A stretch of DNA of 38,674 nucleotides from contig NZ_LIQR01000198.1 in assembly GCF_001418575.1 (NCBI RefSeq), positions 1-38,674 of the forward strand, given 5' to 3'. The notes beneath the pieces are model-generated. The model was not told where the DNA came from and ran no database searches. It worked only from the letters and a program-made list of their open reading frames with translations. This document shows positions 1-8,510 of this stretch, one piece after another (within the stretch, counting starts at the first letter, position 1; each line of letters opens with the position of its first letter). The position numbers were made by a program, and so were the translations under genes. The stretch is from Peterkaempfera griseoplana. GTDB taxonomy: Bacteria > Actinomycetota > Actinomycetes > Streptomycetales > Streptomycetaceae.

Positions 1-57
1 CGGCCGTAGGGGGCCTCCGGCGCAGTTGCGCCCGGGTGCCGGGTCGGTGCGGGCCGC

Positions 58-1035
58 TCAGCCCGCGGCGGTGACCAGGCCGGTGCTTGCGGCCGGCTCG
101 TCCGCGGCGACGGCCGCCGCCGGGAGCTGCGGGCGGACCCGCAGTGCCAGCGGGACGCGCAGGGCCGCCACCCACACCAGCGAGGCGCCCAGCAGGTGCA
201 GGCCGACCAGGAGTTCGGGCGAGCCGTTGAAGAACTGCACAAAGCCGATCAGCCCCTGCGCCAGCAGGACCACCAGCAGGTCACGGGCGCGGGCCCGGGC
301 CGGGGCGGGCGCCTGCACCGCGCGCAGAGCGAAGATCAGCGCCAGGGTGAGACCGACCGTGACGAAGGCGAAGTCGGCGTGGAACTGGGTCACCCGGTCG
401 TAGTCCAGCGGGATCCGCGGCACATCGCTGGAGTCCCCGGAGTGCTTGCCCGCCCCGGTCACCACGGTGCCGGCGGCCATCAGACAGCCCGTCAGCGCCA
501 CCAGGACGTACGACAGCTGCACCAGGGGACGCGCCACCAGGGTCTGCGGCGGGCCGTCGCCCTCCCTGGACCGCTCCCAGGTGACCAGCGCCACCCAGAT
601 CAGCGCCATGGACGCCAGCAGGTGCACCGCCACCGAGTAGGGGTTCAGCCCGGTGAGCACCGTGATGCCGCCGATCACGGCGTTGCTCATCACGATCCAG
701 AACTGCGCCCAGCCCAGCCGGGTGAGGCTGCGCCGCCACGGGGTGCGGCTGCGGGCGGCGATGATCGCCGCGCCGACCGCCGCGCACAGCACATAGGTGA
801 GCATGCGGTTGGTGAACTCGATGACGCCGTGGATCCCCATGGCGGCGGTCGGGGTCAGGGTGTCGGCGGTGCACTTCGGCCAGGTCGGGCAGCCCAGCCC
901 GGAGGCGGTGAGCCGCACGGCGGCGCCGGTCACCACGACGACCACGCTCATCACCAGTGCGGCGAGACAGGCCACACGCACGGCCCTCGCCGAAGGCTGC
1001 AGCCGCCCGGCGAGATAGGACAAGGGGGTACTCAC
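58..1035 (-). CDS. ctaA: Heme A synthase (CtaA/COX15 family)
   Basis: Integral membrane enzyme that converts heme O to heme A for the aa3-type cytochrome c oxidase. The 325-residue protein has about eight hydrophobic segments. The four family histidines are visible: GIHGVIEF (H69), VAVHLLAS (H138), QFHADFAF (H219) and GLHLLGAS (H280), as is the conserved cysteine pair in CPTWPKC (C49, C55). The C-terminal 25 residues are a short Ala/Pro-rich tail. I chose GTG at 1035 because an AGGA element lies 7 nt upstream; GTG at 1041 is in frame but almost touches that element. Divergent from the LAETG surface protein. In streptomycetes ctaA usually sits near suf and ctaB, which fits this context. Family call firm, start uncertain by two codons. 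Confidence 0.93.
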   Translation of the reverse strand: MSTPLSYLAGRLQPSARAVRVACLAALVMSVVVVVTGAAVRLTASGLGCPTWPKCTADTLTPTAAMGIHGVIEFTNRMLTYVLCAAVGAAIIAARSRTPWRRSLTRLGWAQFWIVMSNAVIGGITVLTGLNPYSVAVHLLASMALIWVALVTWERSREGDGPPQTLVARPLVQLSYVLVALTGCLMAAGTVVTGAGKHSGDSSDVPRIPLDYDRVTQFHADFAFVTVGLTLALIFALRAVQAPAPARARARDLLVVLLAQGLIGFVQFFNGSPELLVGLHLLGASLVWVAALRVPLALRVRPQLPAAAVAADEPAASTGLVTAAG

Positions 1036-1155
1036 CCCCACATCCTAGGTCGCCGCGCACGCCTCCCCGCGCCGGGGTCCGGGAGCGCCGCCGGACGCCC
1101 GGAGCACCGGGCGGCCCACCCCGGGCGGGGACCGTATGTCGCGTACCTGTAAAGT

Positions 1156-1192
1156 CCGCCGGGAATCCCCGGGTGTTCCGCTCACCCGGCGG
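1156..1192 (+). repeat. Inverted repeat in the leader of the LAETG protein gene
   Basis: Perfect 8-bp arms (CCGCCGGG at 1156-1163, CCCGGCGG at 1185-1192) enclose 21 nt, ending 25 nt before the ATG at 1218. A TAAAGT hexamer (1150-1155) just upstream resembles a -10 box, which would put the repeat in the 5' untranslated leader. It could be an mRNA structure or an operator; nothing decides between them. Confidence 0.35.
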
Positions 1193-1217
1193 TGACGACG
1201 GTGGAGGGAGCAGGGCA

Positions 1218-1892
1218 ATGGCACGTCAGGGGTGGGTTCGCGGAGGTATCACCGCCGCAGCCACGGCAACGGCACTTCTCGGGAGCGGTGTGCTGGCGGG
1301 CTCCGCCTCCGCGCACGTCCCGGCGTGGACCATCGACTGCTCGTCGGTCCACATCAACCTGGTGAAGTACAACGCGGACGTGCACAACACCGTCACGGTG
1401 AAGGTCGCCGGCACCACGGTGCTCGGCCCCTCCACCTTCGGTGAGAGCTTCCAGCAGGACCTCAAGCTGCAGGACCACGGCACGCCCCTGGACGTCGAGC
1501 TGATCGTCGAGTCAGGGGACGGCAACGGCGCCCTGGACGAGCACAAGACCGCCGAGGTCTGCCCGGGCCACGAGACGTCGGCACCGCCGGCCACCAGCGC
1601 CGCGCCGTCCAGCCCGGCGGCCTCCAGCCCGGCCCCGTCCAGCGCCGCGCCGTCCACTCCGGCGGCCTCCGGCGCCGCACCCTCCAGCCCGGCGGCCTCC
1701 GGCGCAGCGCCGTCCAGCAGCGCCCCGGTGGCGGCGGTCTCGGCCTCCGCGTCGCCGAGCTCCGGCCCCGGGCTGGCCGAGACCGGCGCCTCCAGCAGCA
1801 CCCCGGTGATCGCCGGCGCGGCCGTGGCCGTGGTGGCTCTCGGCGGTGGCCTGCTGGTGCTGTCGCGCCGCCGCCGCGGTGCCCGCAGCTGA
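1218..1892 (+). CDS. LAETG-motif, sortase-dependent surface protein
   Basis: Secreted protein predicted to be covalently attached to peptidoglycan by a class E sortase, which recognises LAxTG in streptomycetes. The 224 residues comprise a signal peptide (about 1-32, cleavage near SASA-HVP), a small conserved globular domain (33-118) with two cysteines (C41, C115) likely to form a disulfide, a low-complexity Ala/Ser/Pro stalk (119-183) made of imperfect PSSPAAS/GAAPSS-type repeats, the LAETG motif (186-190), a hydrophobic segment (197-215) and an RRRR tail. Start: ATG with GGAGGG about 10 nt upstream. Stand-alone gene closed by a hairpin. No sortase gene lies in the window. The ligand or role of the globular domain is unknown. 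Confidence 0.88.
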   Translation: MARQGWVRGGITAAATATALLGSGVLAGSASAHVPAWTIDCSSVHINLVKYNADVHNTVTVKVAGTTVLGPSTFGESFQQDLKLQDHGTPLDVELIVESGDGNGALDEHKTAEVCPGHETSAPPATSAAPSSPAASSPAPSSAAPSTPAASGAAPSSPAASGAAPSSSAPVAAVSASASPSSGPGLAETGASSSTPVIAGAAVAVVALGGGLLVLSRRRRGARS

Positions 1893-1914
1893 CCGCAGGC
1901 CTCCGCACGGCAGA

Positions 1915-1953
1915 CGGCGGGCCCCGGAACCGCACCGGTTCCGGGGCCTGCCG
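1915..1953. terminator. Bidirectional hairpin terminator between convergent genes
   Basis: A 13-bp perfect stem (GGCCCCGGAACCG at 1920-1932, CGGTTCCGGGGCC at 1936-1948) with a CAC loop extends through a G-T wobble to 4 more pairs. It lies between the ends of the LAETG gene and the ABC permease gene. No U-tract, as usual in streptomycetes. Confidence 0.8.
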
Positions 1954-1969
1954 CCGTCGTGTCAGCGGG

Positions 1970-2749
1970 CTACTCCCAGCGGAAGAAGCGGGCCGCCGCC
2001 GCCAGCCCCAGCACCGCCCAGACCGCGAGCACGCCCAGATCGCCGAGCGGCAGCGAGGATCCGTGCTGCAGGACGGAGCGCAGCCCGTCCGAGAGGGCGC
2101 TGATGGGCAGCAGTTCCAGCGCGGAGCGCACCGCGGCGGGGAACTTCTCCAGCGGAACCACCACACCGCCCGCCAGCAGCAGCAGGACGAAGACCAGATT
2201 GGCCGCGGCCAGCGTCGCCTCCGCCCGCAGGGTGCCCGCCATCAGCAGCCCGAGGCCGGAGAAGGCCGCGGTGCCCAGCACCAGCAGCGCAGCCACCGAG
2301 AACGGGTCGCCGTGCGGCGACCAGCCCAGCGCCAGGGCGATCACCGACAGCAGCGCCACCTGGAGCACCTCGGTCACCAGCACACAGCCGGTCTTGGCGG
2401 TGAGCAGCGCCCAGCGCGGCAGCGGGGAGGCGCCGAGCCGCTTGAGCACCCCGTAGCGGCGCTCGAAGCCGGTGGCGATGGCCTGCCCGGTGAAGGCGGT
2501 CGACAGCACGGCCAGCGCCAGCAGGCCCGGGGCGAGGAAGTCCACCCGCTTGCCCGGACCAGAGGTGTCCACCACGTCCACGGCGCTGAACAGCACCAGC
2601 AGCACGGTGGGGATGACCACGGTCAGCAGCAGCTGCTCGCCGTTGCGCAGCAGCATCCTGGTCTCAAGACCGGTCTGCGCCAGCAGCATCCGGCCGAGCG
2701 GGGCGGCTCCGGGCGCGGGGGAGTAGCGGCCCTGCGAGGTGGTGGTCAT
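1970..2749 (-). CDS. ABC-2 type transporter permease
   Basis: Membrane subunit of an ABC-2 exporter paired with the ATPase immediately upstream. The 259-residue protein has six hydrophobic segments and the usual ABC-2 pattern: an amphipathic N-terminus, a first helix in the QLLLTVVIPTVLL region, and a C-terminal SEW-like ending (FFRWE). Start: the ATG at 2749 overlaps the ATPase stop in an ATGA tetranucleotide, indicating translational coupling. A longer frame upstream of this ATG lies inside the ATPase gene and is not used. The substrate cannot be deduced. Such DrrB-like permeases export antibiotics or lipids in related bacteria. Confidence 0.87.
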   Translation of the reverse strand: MTTTSQGRYSPAPGAAPLGRMLLAQTGLETRMLLRNGEQLLLTVVIPTVLLVLFSAVDVVDTSGPGKRVDFLAPGLLALAVLSTAFTGQAIATGFERRYGVLKRLGASPLPRWALLTAKTGCVLVTEVLQVALLSVIALALGWSPHGDPFSVAALLVLGTAAFSGLGLLMAGTLRAEATLAAANLVFVLLLLAGGVVVPLEKFPAAVRSALELLPISALSDGLRSVLQHGSSLPLGDLGVLAVWAVLGLAAAARFFRWE

Positions 2750-3687
2750 GAACGCAGTTCCCGTCCGGTCAGTTCGAGGAAGACGTCTTCGAGGCTCCGC
2801 CGCTCCACGGTGAGCCGGTCCGGCAGAACGCCCACCTGGGCGCACCAGGCGGCGACGGTGGCCAGCAGCTGGGGGTCCAGGGGTCCGCGGATCCGGTAGC
2901 TGCCGGGGGTCAGCTCGGCTGCGGCGGTGCCGTCCGGCAGCGCCTTGAGCAGCGCGCCCAGGTCGAGTCCGGGCCGGCCGTCGAAGCGCAGCGCCTCCTG
3001 GGTGTCCTCGGCGCCGTCGCCGCTGCGGACCAGCTCGGCGGGGCTGCCCTGGGCGATGACCCGGCCGCCGTCGACGATCGCCACCTGGTCGGCCAGCTGC
3101 TCGGCCTCCTCCATGGCGTGGGTGGTGAGCACCACGGTGACGCCGTCGGCGCGCAGGTCGCGCACCAGGTCCCAGGTGGCGCGGCGGGCCTGGGGGTCCA
3201 GGCCGGCGGTGGGCTCGTCCAGGAAGACCAGCTCGGGCCGTCCCACGACGGCCATGGCCAGCGCCAGCCGCTGCTGCTGGCCCCCGGAGAGCCGGCGGTA
3301 GGCGGTGCGGCCGCAGGAGCCGAGGCCCAGCCGCTCGACCAGGGTGTCCACATCCAGGGGCCGGGCGTGGAGCTTTGCGGTGTGCTGGAGCATCTCCACG
3401 GCGCGCGCACCTGCGTACACGCCCCCGGACTGCAGCATCACACCGACTCTCGGACGCAGCCGGGCGGCGTCGGCGACCGGGTCAAGGCCCAGGACGCGCA
3501 CCGTGCCGGCGTCGGGGCGCCGATAGCCCTCACAGGTCTCGATGGTGGTGGTCTTGCCTGCGCCGTTGGGGCCGAGCACCGCGGTCACCGCGGCGCGGCC
3601 GACGCTGAGGTCCAGCCCGTCCACCGCGGTCTTCCGGCCGTACCGCTTCACCAGGCCGACCACCTCGACCGCGGGTTCTGCTTCCAT
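2746..3687 (-). CDS. ABC transporter ATP-binding protein (DrrA-like)
   Basis: Cytoplasmic ATPase that powers the adjacent ABC-2 permease. The 313 residues carry Walker A GPNGAGKTT (39-47), signature LSGGQQQR (133-140), Walker B LVFLDEP (153-159) and the H-loop TTHAMEEAE. A C-terminal extension of about 90 residues is typical of the DrrA/DUF4162 exporter branch. Start: ATG at 3687, in a region with no competing start. First gene of a two-gene operon with the permease (4-nt overlap). The AraC-type regulator gene lies upstream on the same strand with a 150-nt gap, so it may control this exporter, but nothing in the sequence proves that. Confidence 0.92.
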   Translation of the reverse strand: MEAEPAVEVVGLVKRYGRKTAVDGLDLSVGRAAVTAVLGPNGAGKTTTIETCEGYRRPDAGTVRVLGLDPVADAARLRPRVGVMLQSGGVYAGARAVEMLQHTAKLHARPLDVDTLVERLGLGSCGRTAYRRLSGGQQQRLALAMAVVGRPELVFLDEPTAGLDPQARRATWDLVRDLRADGVTVVLTTHAMEEAEQLADQVAIVDGGRVIAQGSPAELVRSGDGAEDTQEALRFDGRPGLDLGALLKALPDGTAAAELTPGSYRIRGPLDPQLLATVAAWCAQVGVLPDRLTVERRSLEDVFLELTGRELRS

Positions 3688-3837
3688 GCGGTCGAGTCTA
3701 TGGACTGCGCCGCCGTGATCTTCCGGGGGGCACCGGCGGCGGCCATGCCCCCGGCAGCCGCGGCGGCCCCCGGCGGTGCCGGGTGTCGCGCCCGGGCGCC
3801 GGGAGCACGGCGGCCCGTCCCCCGCGCGGGCCCTCCG

Positions 3838-4833
3838 TCATCCTGACGGCCGGCCGCCGTGCCGTCTTGTACGAATGCGAACACCGTCCGGCCCCGGCGC
3901 GTCCACGGGCAGCACCGCGGTGGTGACCCGGTCGTCCAGCCGGTCGGTGGGCGGCGCGGCCGGCCCGGCGGCGGCCCGGTGGCCGAAGAAGCGCCCGGGG
4001 GTGCTGCCGGTCATCGCCCGGAAGGTGCGCACCAGGTGCGCCTGGTCGTGGAAGCCGCACAGCGCGGCGATTCCGGCGCCGCCGAGGCCGGGGTCGGCGT
4101 CGAAGGCGCGCAGGACCCGCCGCAGCCGGACGACCTGGGCCACCTGCTTGGGAGGCAGACCGACCTGGGCGCGGAAGCGGGCCTCCAGCCGCCGGGGGCT
4201 CCAGCCGGTCTCCTCGCTCAGCAGCCGTACGGGTGCGGTGCCGCGGCTGCGGTGCAGCAGCTCCCAGGCGCGGGTGACCTCCGGCGCCCAGACCGGCCCG
4301 GCGGACAGCCTGGTCAGCAGCAGCCGGTCCAGCAGGGCGAACCGGGCCGGCCAGTCGGGGGCGTCCGCCAGCCGGGCCGGCAGGTCTCGTCCGGCGGGGC
4401 CCATGACCTCGGCCAGCCCCGCCCACTCATTGCCCAGGTCGCCGAGGACCGGCCCCAGCACCCGCCAGGCGGCGGCCGGGGTGAGGGCCACGGTCACTCC
4501 GTGCGTCCGGCCGGTGTGCTCCCCGATGGTGGCCGTCCGGCGCAGCCCGCAGACCAGTGACCCGAAGCGCTCCGAACGTTCCGGGCGCACCGCGTCGGTC
4601 AGCCGCAGCGGCTGGTCGAAGCCCACCGCCAGCGTCACCAGTCCGGTCGGCACCTCCAGCCGGCGCCGTGGCACCGCCAGCTCCAGCCGGTGGCCGCGGT
4701 AGTCCAGCACCATGCCGCGCAGCCGTGGGTCGGGCCGGCCGCGGACCAGCTCCCAGCTGCCGACGCCGTCCGCCGAGCCCTGCTGCGTCCGCACTCGCGG
4801 CTCCCTGGAGTCGTCCTCGCCCCGCCTGCCCAT
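3838..4833 (-). CDS. AraC/XylS-family transcriptional regulator
   Basis: DNA-binding regulator of 331 residues. The N-terminal two thirds (about 20-190) are a streptomycete sensor region (GSWELVRGRPDPRLRG) of unknown ligand. The C-terminal 100 residues form the double helix-turn-helix AraC domain: RLLSEETGWSPRRLEARFR for the first unit, then GIAALCGFHDQAHLVRTFRAMTG with the family F-x-D-Q-x-H-x-x-R pattern and a following P-GRFF. The last 40 residues are disordered. Start: ATG at 4833. It is divergent from sufR, and a putative iron box lies 52-70 nt upstream of its start, so iron-dependent control is possible. Targets unknown; the downstream ABC exporter is the obvious candidate. Confidence 0.85.
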   Translation of the reverse strand: MGRRGEDDSREPRVRTQQGSADGVGSWELVRGRPDPRLRGMVLDYRGHRLELAVPRRRLEVPTGLVTLAVGFDQPLRLTDAVRPERSERFGSLVCGLRRTATIGEHTGRTHGVTVALTPAAAWRVLGPVLGDLGNEWAGLAEVMGPAGRDLPARLADAPDWPARFALLDRLLLTRLSAGPVWAPEVTRAWELLHRSRGTAPVRLLSEETGWSPRRLEARFRAQVGLPPKQVAQVVRLRRVLRAFDADPGLGGAGIAALCGFHDQAHLVRTFRAMTGSTPGRFFGHRAAAGPAAPPTDRLDDRVTTAVLPVDAPGPDGVRIRTRRHGGRPSG

Positions 4834-4884
4834 GCTCCCACCGGATCGCCGGCCCGTGGGCGGCCCGGAGCGCTGCCCCGCAGG

Positions 4885-4903
4885 TCAGGTAAGGCACGCC
4901 TGA
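4885..4903. promoter_or_regulatory. Candidate DmdR1/IdeR iron box
   Basis: The 19-mer TCAGGTAAGGCACGCCTGA matches the streptomycete iron-box consensus TTAGGTTAGGCTCACCTAA (as I recall it) at 14 of 19 positions, including both outer AGG/CCT cores. It lies between the divergent AraC-type gene (start 4833) and sufR (start 4976). It could serve either promoter. Confidence 0.5.
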
Positions 4904-4939
4904 GTGATCGAGGACACCGGGCGGCCGGAGGGACCCCGC

Positions 4940-4969
4940 TTGTCGCATCGGAATGAATTACGCAACAAT
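4940..4969 (+). promoter_or_regulatory. Putative suf operon promoter
   Basis: TTGTCG (4940-4945) as -35 and AACAAT (4964-4969) as -10 are separated by 18 bp. The expected start of transcription is at or beside the GTG at 4976, which would make the mRNA leaderless. No Shine-Dalgarno sequence is present upstream of 4976. The -10 lies inside the SufR operator, a good arrangement for repression. Inferred from spacing only. Confidence 0.4.
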
Positions 4970-4976
4970 GGCGTTG
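4963..4976. promoter_or_regulatory. SufR operator, CAAC-N6-GTTG
   Basis: CAACAATGGCGTTG is an exact match to the 14-bp palindrome reported for [4Fe-4S]-SufR at the Streptomyces avermitilis sufR promoter. Its last base is the first base of the proposed GTG start of sufR, so the operator covers the probable -10 region and transcription start. Confidence 0.85.
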
Positions 4977-5812
4977 TGAAAAACATGCGCGAGCACCCGG
5001 ACGAGCAGACGGTCGAGCCGACCGCCGCCGTTCCGCTGCCCGCGCCCGGGGACGGCACCGCGATCCAGGGCGGCCACCAGGCCACCCGCGACCGGGTGGC
5101 GCGCTCCATTCTGGACCACGGCCCCTCCACCGCCGCCGATCTGGCCGAACGGCTGGGGCTGACCTCCGCGGCGGTCCGCCGCCATCTGGACGCACTGGCC
5201 GCCGCCGGTCTGGTCGAGTCCCGCGAGCAGCGGGTCTACGGCCACCGGGGCCGCGGCCGTCCCGCCAAGGTGTTCGCCCTCACCGAGTGCGGCCGGGACG
5301 TCTTCTACCAGGCGTACGACCAGCTGGCAGCAGACGCCCTGCGCTGGATCGCCGAGTCCGCCGGCGGAGGAGAGGCCGGCGCCGAGGCGGTCGCGGCCTT
5401 CGCCCGCGCCCGGCTGGAGCGCGACGCCGAGCGTTACGGCGCCGCCGTGGCGGGGGCCGGCGCCCTGGACCGCACCGAGGCGCTTGCGCGCGCCCTGAGC
5501 GCGGACGGGTACGCTGCCACGGTGCGGCGAGTGCCGTCCGCCGTCAAGGCGCTCGCGGGCGAGCAGCTCTGCCAGCACCACTGCCCGGTGGCGCACATCG
5601 CCGAGCAGTTTCCGCAGCTGTGCGAGGCGGAGACCGAGGTCTTCTCGCGACTGCTGGGCACCCATGTGCAGCGGCTGGCCACCATCGCCCACGGCGACGG
5701 AGTCTGCACCACCCATGTGCCGCCCGGCGACACCGCCAGGGCCGACACCGCAGGACCATCCACCACGACGTCACCGACCACGAAGACTGCCTCCGGGAGG
5801 AACCCCGTATGA
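4976..5812 (+). CDS. sufR: SufR, iron-sulfur-sensing repressor of the suf operon
   Basis: ArsR-like winged-helix repressor that binds DNA when it carries a [4Fe-4S] cluster and so shuts off suf when cluster supply is adequate. From GTG 4976 the protein has 278 residues. The winged helix is at about 37-105 ([31 protein letters not shown], wing HRGRGRPAK). The C-terminal cluster domain has C199, C203, C216 and C244 in [21 protein letters not shown] and GVCTTHV. The 4-13-28 spacing equals that of C178, C182, C195 and C223 in the characterised S. avermitilis protein. An in-frame ATG at 4985 is the alternative start. The stop overlaps sufB by ATGA. First gene of the operon. Confidence 0.93.
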   Translation: MKNMREHPDEQTVEPTAAVPLPAPGDGTAIQGGHQATRDRVARSILDHGPSTAADLAERLGLTSAAVRRHLDALAAAGLVESREQRVYGHRGRGRPAKVFALTECGRDVFYQAYDQLAADALRWIAESAGGGEAGAEAVAAFARARLERDAERYGAAVAGAGALDRTEALARALSADGYAATVRRVPSAVKALAGEQLCQHHCPVAHIAEQFPQLCEAETEVFSRLLGTHVQRLATIAHGDGVCTTHVPPGDTARADTAGPSTTTSPTTKTASGRNPV

Positions 5813-7221
5813 CCACGACCGCTCACCCGGAGCTCGAGGGTCTGGGCAACTACGAGTACGGCTGGGCCGACCCCGACGCCGCCGGCGCCGCCGCCAAGCG
5901 CGGCCTGAGCGAAGAGGTCGTCCGCGACATCTCCGCGAAGAAGTCGGAGCCGGAGTGGATGCTCAAGCTGCGGCTCAAGGGCCTGCGGCTGTTCGACCGG
6001 AAGCCGATGCCGACCTGGGGCTCCGACCTCTCCGGGATCGACTTCGACAACATCAAGTACTTCGTCCGCTCCACCGAGAAGCAGGCCGCCTCCTGGGACG
6101 AGCTGCCCGAGGACATCAAGAACACCTACGACAAGCTGGGCATCCCGGAGGCCGAGAAGCAGCGCCTGGTCGCCGGTGTGGCCGCCCAGTACGAGTCCGA
6201 GGTGGTCTACCACCAGATCCGTGAGGACCTGGAGCAGCAGGGCGTCATCTTCCTGGACACCGACACCGCGCTCAAGGAGCACCCGGAGCTCTTCCAGGAG
6301 TACTTCGGCACCGTGATCCCGGCCGGCGACAACAAGTTCGCCGCGCTGAACACCGCGGTCTGGTCCGGCGGCTCCTTCATCTACGTGCCGAAGGGCGTGC
6401 ACGTGGAGATCCCGCTGCAGGCCTACTTCCGGATCAACACCGAGAACATGGGCCAGTTCGAGCGGACCCTGATCATCGTCGACGAGGACGCCTACGTCCA
6501 CTACGTCGAGGGCTGCACCGCGCCGATCTACAAGTCGGACTCGCTGCACTCCGCGGTCGTCGAGATCATCGTCAAGAAGGGCGCCCGCTGCCGTTACACG
6601 ACCATCCAGAACTGGTCGAACAACGTCTACAACCTGGTGACCAAGCGCGCCGTCGCCTACGAGGGCGCCACCATGGAGTGGGTCGACGGCAACATCGGCT
6701 CCAAGGTCACCATGAAGTACCCCGCCGTCTACCTGATGGGCGAGCACGCCAAGGGCGAGACCCTGTCCATCGCCTTCGCCGGCGAGGGGCAGCACCAGGA
6801 CGCCGGCGCCAAGATGGTCCACATGGCTCCCCGCACCTCCTCGTCCATCGTCTCCAAGTCGGTGGCGCGCGGCGGCGGCCGCACCTCCTACCGCGGTCTG
6901 ATCGAGATCGGCGAGGGCGCCGAGGGCTCCAAGTCCAACGTGCTGTGCGACGCCCTGCTGGTGGACACCATCTCCCGCTCGGACACCTACCCCTATGTCG
7001 ACGTCCGCGAGGACGACGTCTCCATGGGCCACGAGGCGACCGTCTCCAAGGTCAGCGAGGACCAGCTCTTCTACCTGATGAGCCGCGGCATGTCGGAGAA
7101 CGAGGCCATGGCGATGATCGTGCGCGGCTTCGTGGAGCCGATCGCGCGTGAGCTGCCGATGGAGTACGCGCTGGAGCTCAACCGGCTGATCGAGCTGCAG
7201 ATGGAAGGCGCGGTCGGCTGA
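5809..7221 (+). CDS. sufB: Fe-S cluster assembly scaffold SufB
   Basis: Scaffold subunit of the SufBC2D complex on which nascent Fe-S clusters are built. The 470-residue protein is full length and very conserved: N-terminal domain ([15 protein letters not shown], 48-62), the [21 protein letters not shown] core (184-204) and the right-handed beta-helix. C380 in [11 protein letters not shown] and E409 in MGHEA have the same 29-residue separation as the essential Cys405/Glu434 pair of E. coli SufB. No intein interrupts it, unlike mycobacterial SufB. Start: ATG 5809, which overlaps the sufR stop (ATGA) and has GGGAGG about 8 nt upstream. Confidence 0.97.
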   Translation: MTTTAHPELEGLGNYEYGWADPDAAGAAAKRGLSEEVVRDISAKKSEPEWMLKLRLKGLRLFDRKPMPTWGSDLSGIDFDNIKYFVRSTEKQAASWDELPEDIKNTYDKLGIPEAEKQRLVAGVAAQYESEVVYHQIREDLEQQGVIFLDTDTALKEHPELFQEYFGTVIPAGDNKFAALNTAVWSGGSFIYVPKGVHVEIPLQAYFRINTENMGQFERTLIIVDEDAYVHYVEGCTAPIYKSDSLHSAVVEIIVKKGARCRYTTIQNWSNNVYNLVTKRAVAYEGATMEWVDGNIGSKVTMKYPAVYLMGEHAKGETLSIAFAGEGQHQDAGAKMVHMAPRTSSSIVSKSVARGGGRTSYRGLIEIGEGAEGSKSNVLCDALLVDTISRSDTYPYVDVREDDVSMGHEATVSKVSEDQLFYLMSRGMSENEAMAMIVRGFVEPIARELPMEYALELNRLIELQMEGAVG

Positions 7222-7277
7222 CGCCGGACCCCAGCGAAGACCCACCGGACCACCAGGAAGCGAGAGCAGCCGCAGCC

Positions 7278-8510
7278 ATGGCTGATGTTCAGAACACCAC
7301 CGGCTCGACGACCGCCGGTTCCATCGAGGTCGGCACGGCCGGCGCCGGCGCCCAGCTGGCCGGTCCCGGCACCGGCCGCAGCGCGGTCGCAAGCCAGCCG
7401 GTCGACGCCCGGGTGGAGGCCGTCGCGTCCTACGACGTGGCGGACTTCCCGGTGCCCACCGGCCGCGAGGAGAACTGGCGGTTCACCCCGCTGCACCGGC
7501 TGCGCGGGCTGCACGACGGCACCGCGGAGGCCGACGGCGGCGTCCGGGTGGAGGTCTCCGCTCCCGCCGGGGTCACCCAGGAGACCGTGGACCGCAGCGA
7601 CGCCAGGGTCGGCAGGGCCGGCAAGCCGGTCGACCGGATCGCCGCCCAGGCGTTCTCCGCCTTCGAGAAGGCCTCCGTGGTCTCCGTGCCCAAGGAGACC
7701 GTCCTCAGCGAGCCGATCCGGATCTCGGTGCACGGCGAGGGCGGCACCGCCTACGGCCACCAGGTGATCGAGCTCGGCGCCTTCGCCGAGGCCGTGGTGG
7801 TCATCGAGCACACCGGCGACGCCGTGCTCGGCGCCAACGTGGAGTACCTGGTCGGCGACGGCGCCAAGCTCACCGTGGTCTCCGTGCAGGACTGGGACGC
7901 CACCGCCGTGCACGCCGCCCAGCACACCGCGCTGGTCGGCCGGGACGCCTCCTTCAAGTCGGTGGTGGTCACCTTCGGCGGCGACCTGGTCCGCCTCCAC
8001 CCCCGGGTGGTCTACGGCGCCCCCGGCGGCGAGGCCGAGCTCTACGGCCTGTACTTCGCCGACGCCGGCCAGCACCTGGAGCACCGTCTCTTCATCGACC
8101 ACGACACCCCGCACTGCCGCTCCAACGTCGCCTACAAGGGCGCGCTGCAGGGCGAGGAGTCGCACGCGGTCTGGATCGGCGACGTGCTGATCCGCGCCGA
8201 GGCCGAGGGCACCGACACCTATGAGCTGAACCGCAACCTGGTGCTCACCGACGGCGCCCGGGTCGACTCGGTCCCCAACCTGGAGATCGAGACCGGCGAG
8301 ATCGTCGGCGCCGGACACGCCTCTGCCACCGGCCGCTTCGACGACGAGCAGCTCTTCTACCTGCAGGCCCGCGGCATCCCCGCCGACGAGGCCCGCCGGC
8401 TGGTGGTCCGCGGCTTCTTCGCCGAGCTGGTCCAGCAGATCGGCCTGCCCGACGTGCAGGAGAAGCTGCTGGAGAAGATCGACGCGGAGTTGGAGGCCAC
8501 CCTCGCATGA
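7278..8510 (+). CDS. sufD: Fe-S cluster assembly protein SufD
   Basis: Partner of SufB in the SufBC2D scaffold, needed for iron acquisition and complex stability. The 410 residues have a divergent N-terminus (1-60), the conserved EENWRFTPLHRL entry motif (about 70-80), the beta-helix core, and the C-terminal HASATGRFDDEQLFYLQARGIP region with the conserved histidine thought to act at the SufB-SufD interface. Start: ATG 7278, with a weak AGGAAGCGAG element 5' of it. The 56-nt gap after sufB is the largest within the upstream half of the operon. The stop overlaps the Rieske gene (ATGA). Confidence 0.96.
   Translation: MADVQNTTGSTTAGSIEVGTAGAGAQLAGPGTGRSAVASQPVDARVEAVASYDVADFPVPTGREENWRFTPLHRLRGLHDGTAEADGGVRVEVSAPAGVTQETVDRSDARVGRAGKPVDRIAAQAFSAFEKASVVSVPKETVLSEPIRISVHGEGGTAYGHQVIELGAFAEAVVVIEHTGDAVLGANVEYLVGDGAKLTVVSVQDWDATAVHAAQHTALVGRDASFKSVVVTFGGDLVRLHPRVVYGAPGGEAELYGLYFADAGQHLEHRLFIDHDTPHCRSNVAYKGALQGEESHAVWIGDVLIRAEAEGTDTYELNRNLVLTDGARVDSVPNLEIETGEIVGAGHASATGRFDDEQLFYLQARGIPADEARRLVVRGFFAELVQQIGLPDVQEKLLEKIDAELEATLA

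Noticed and set aside
5434-7392. Long minus-strand frame opposite sufB
   Set aside because: Antisense to a universally conserved gene; composition (Asp/Val/Leu/His-rich) is that of a mirrored high-GC coding frame.
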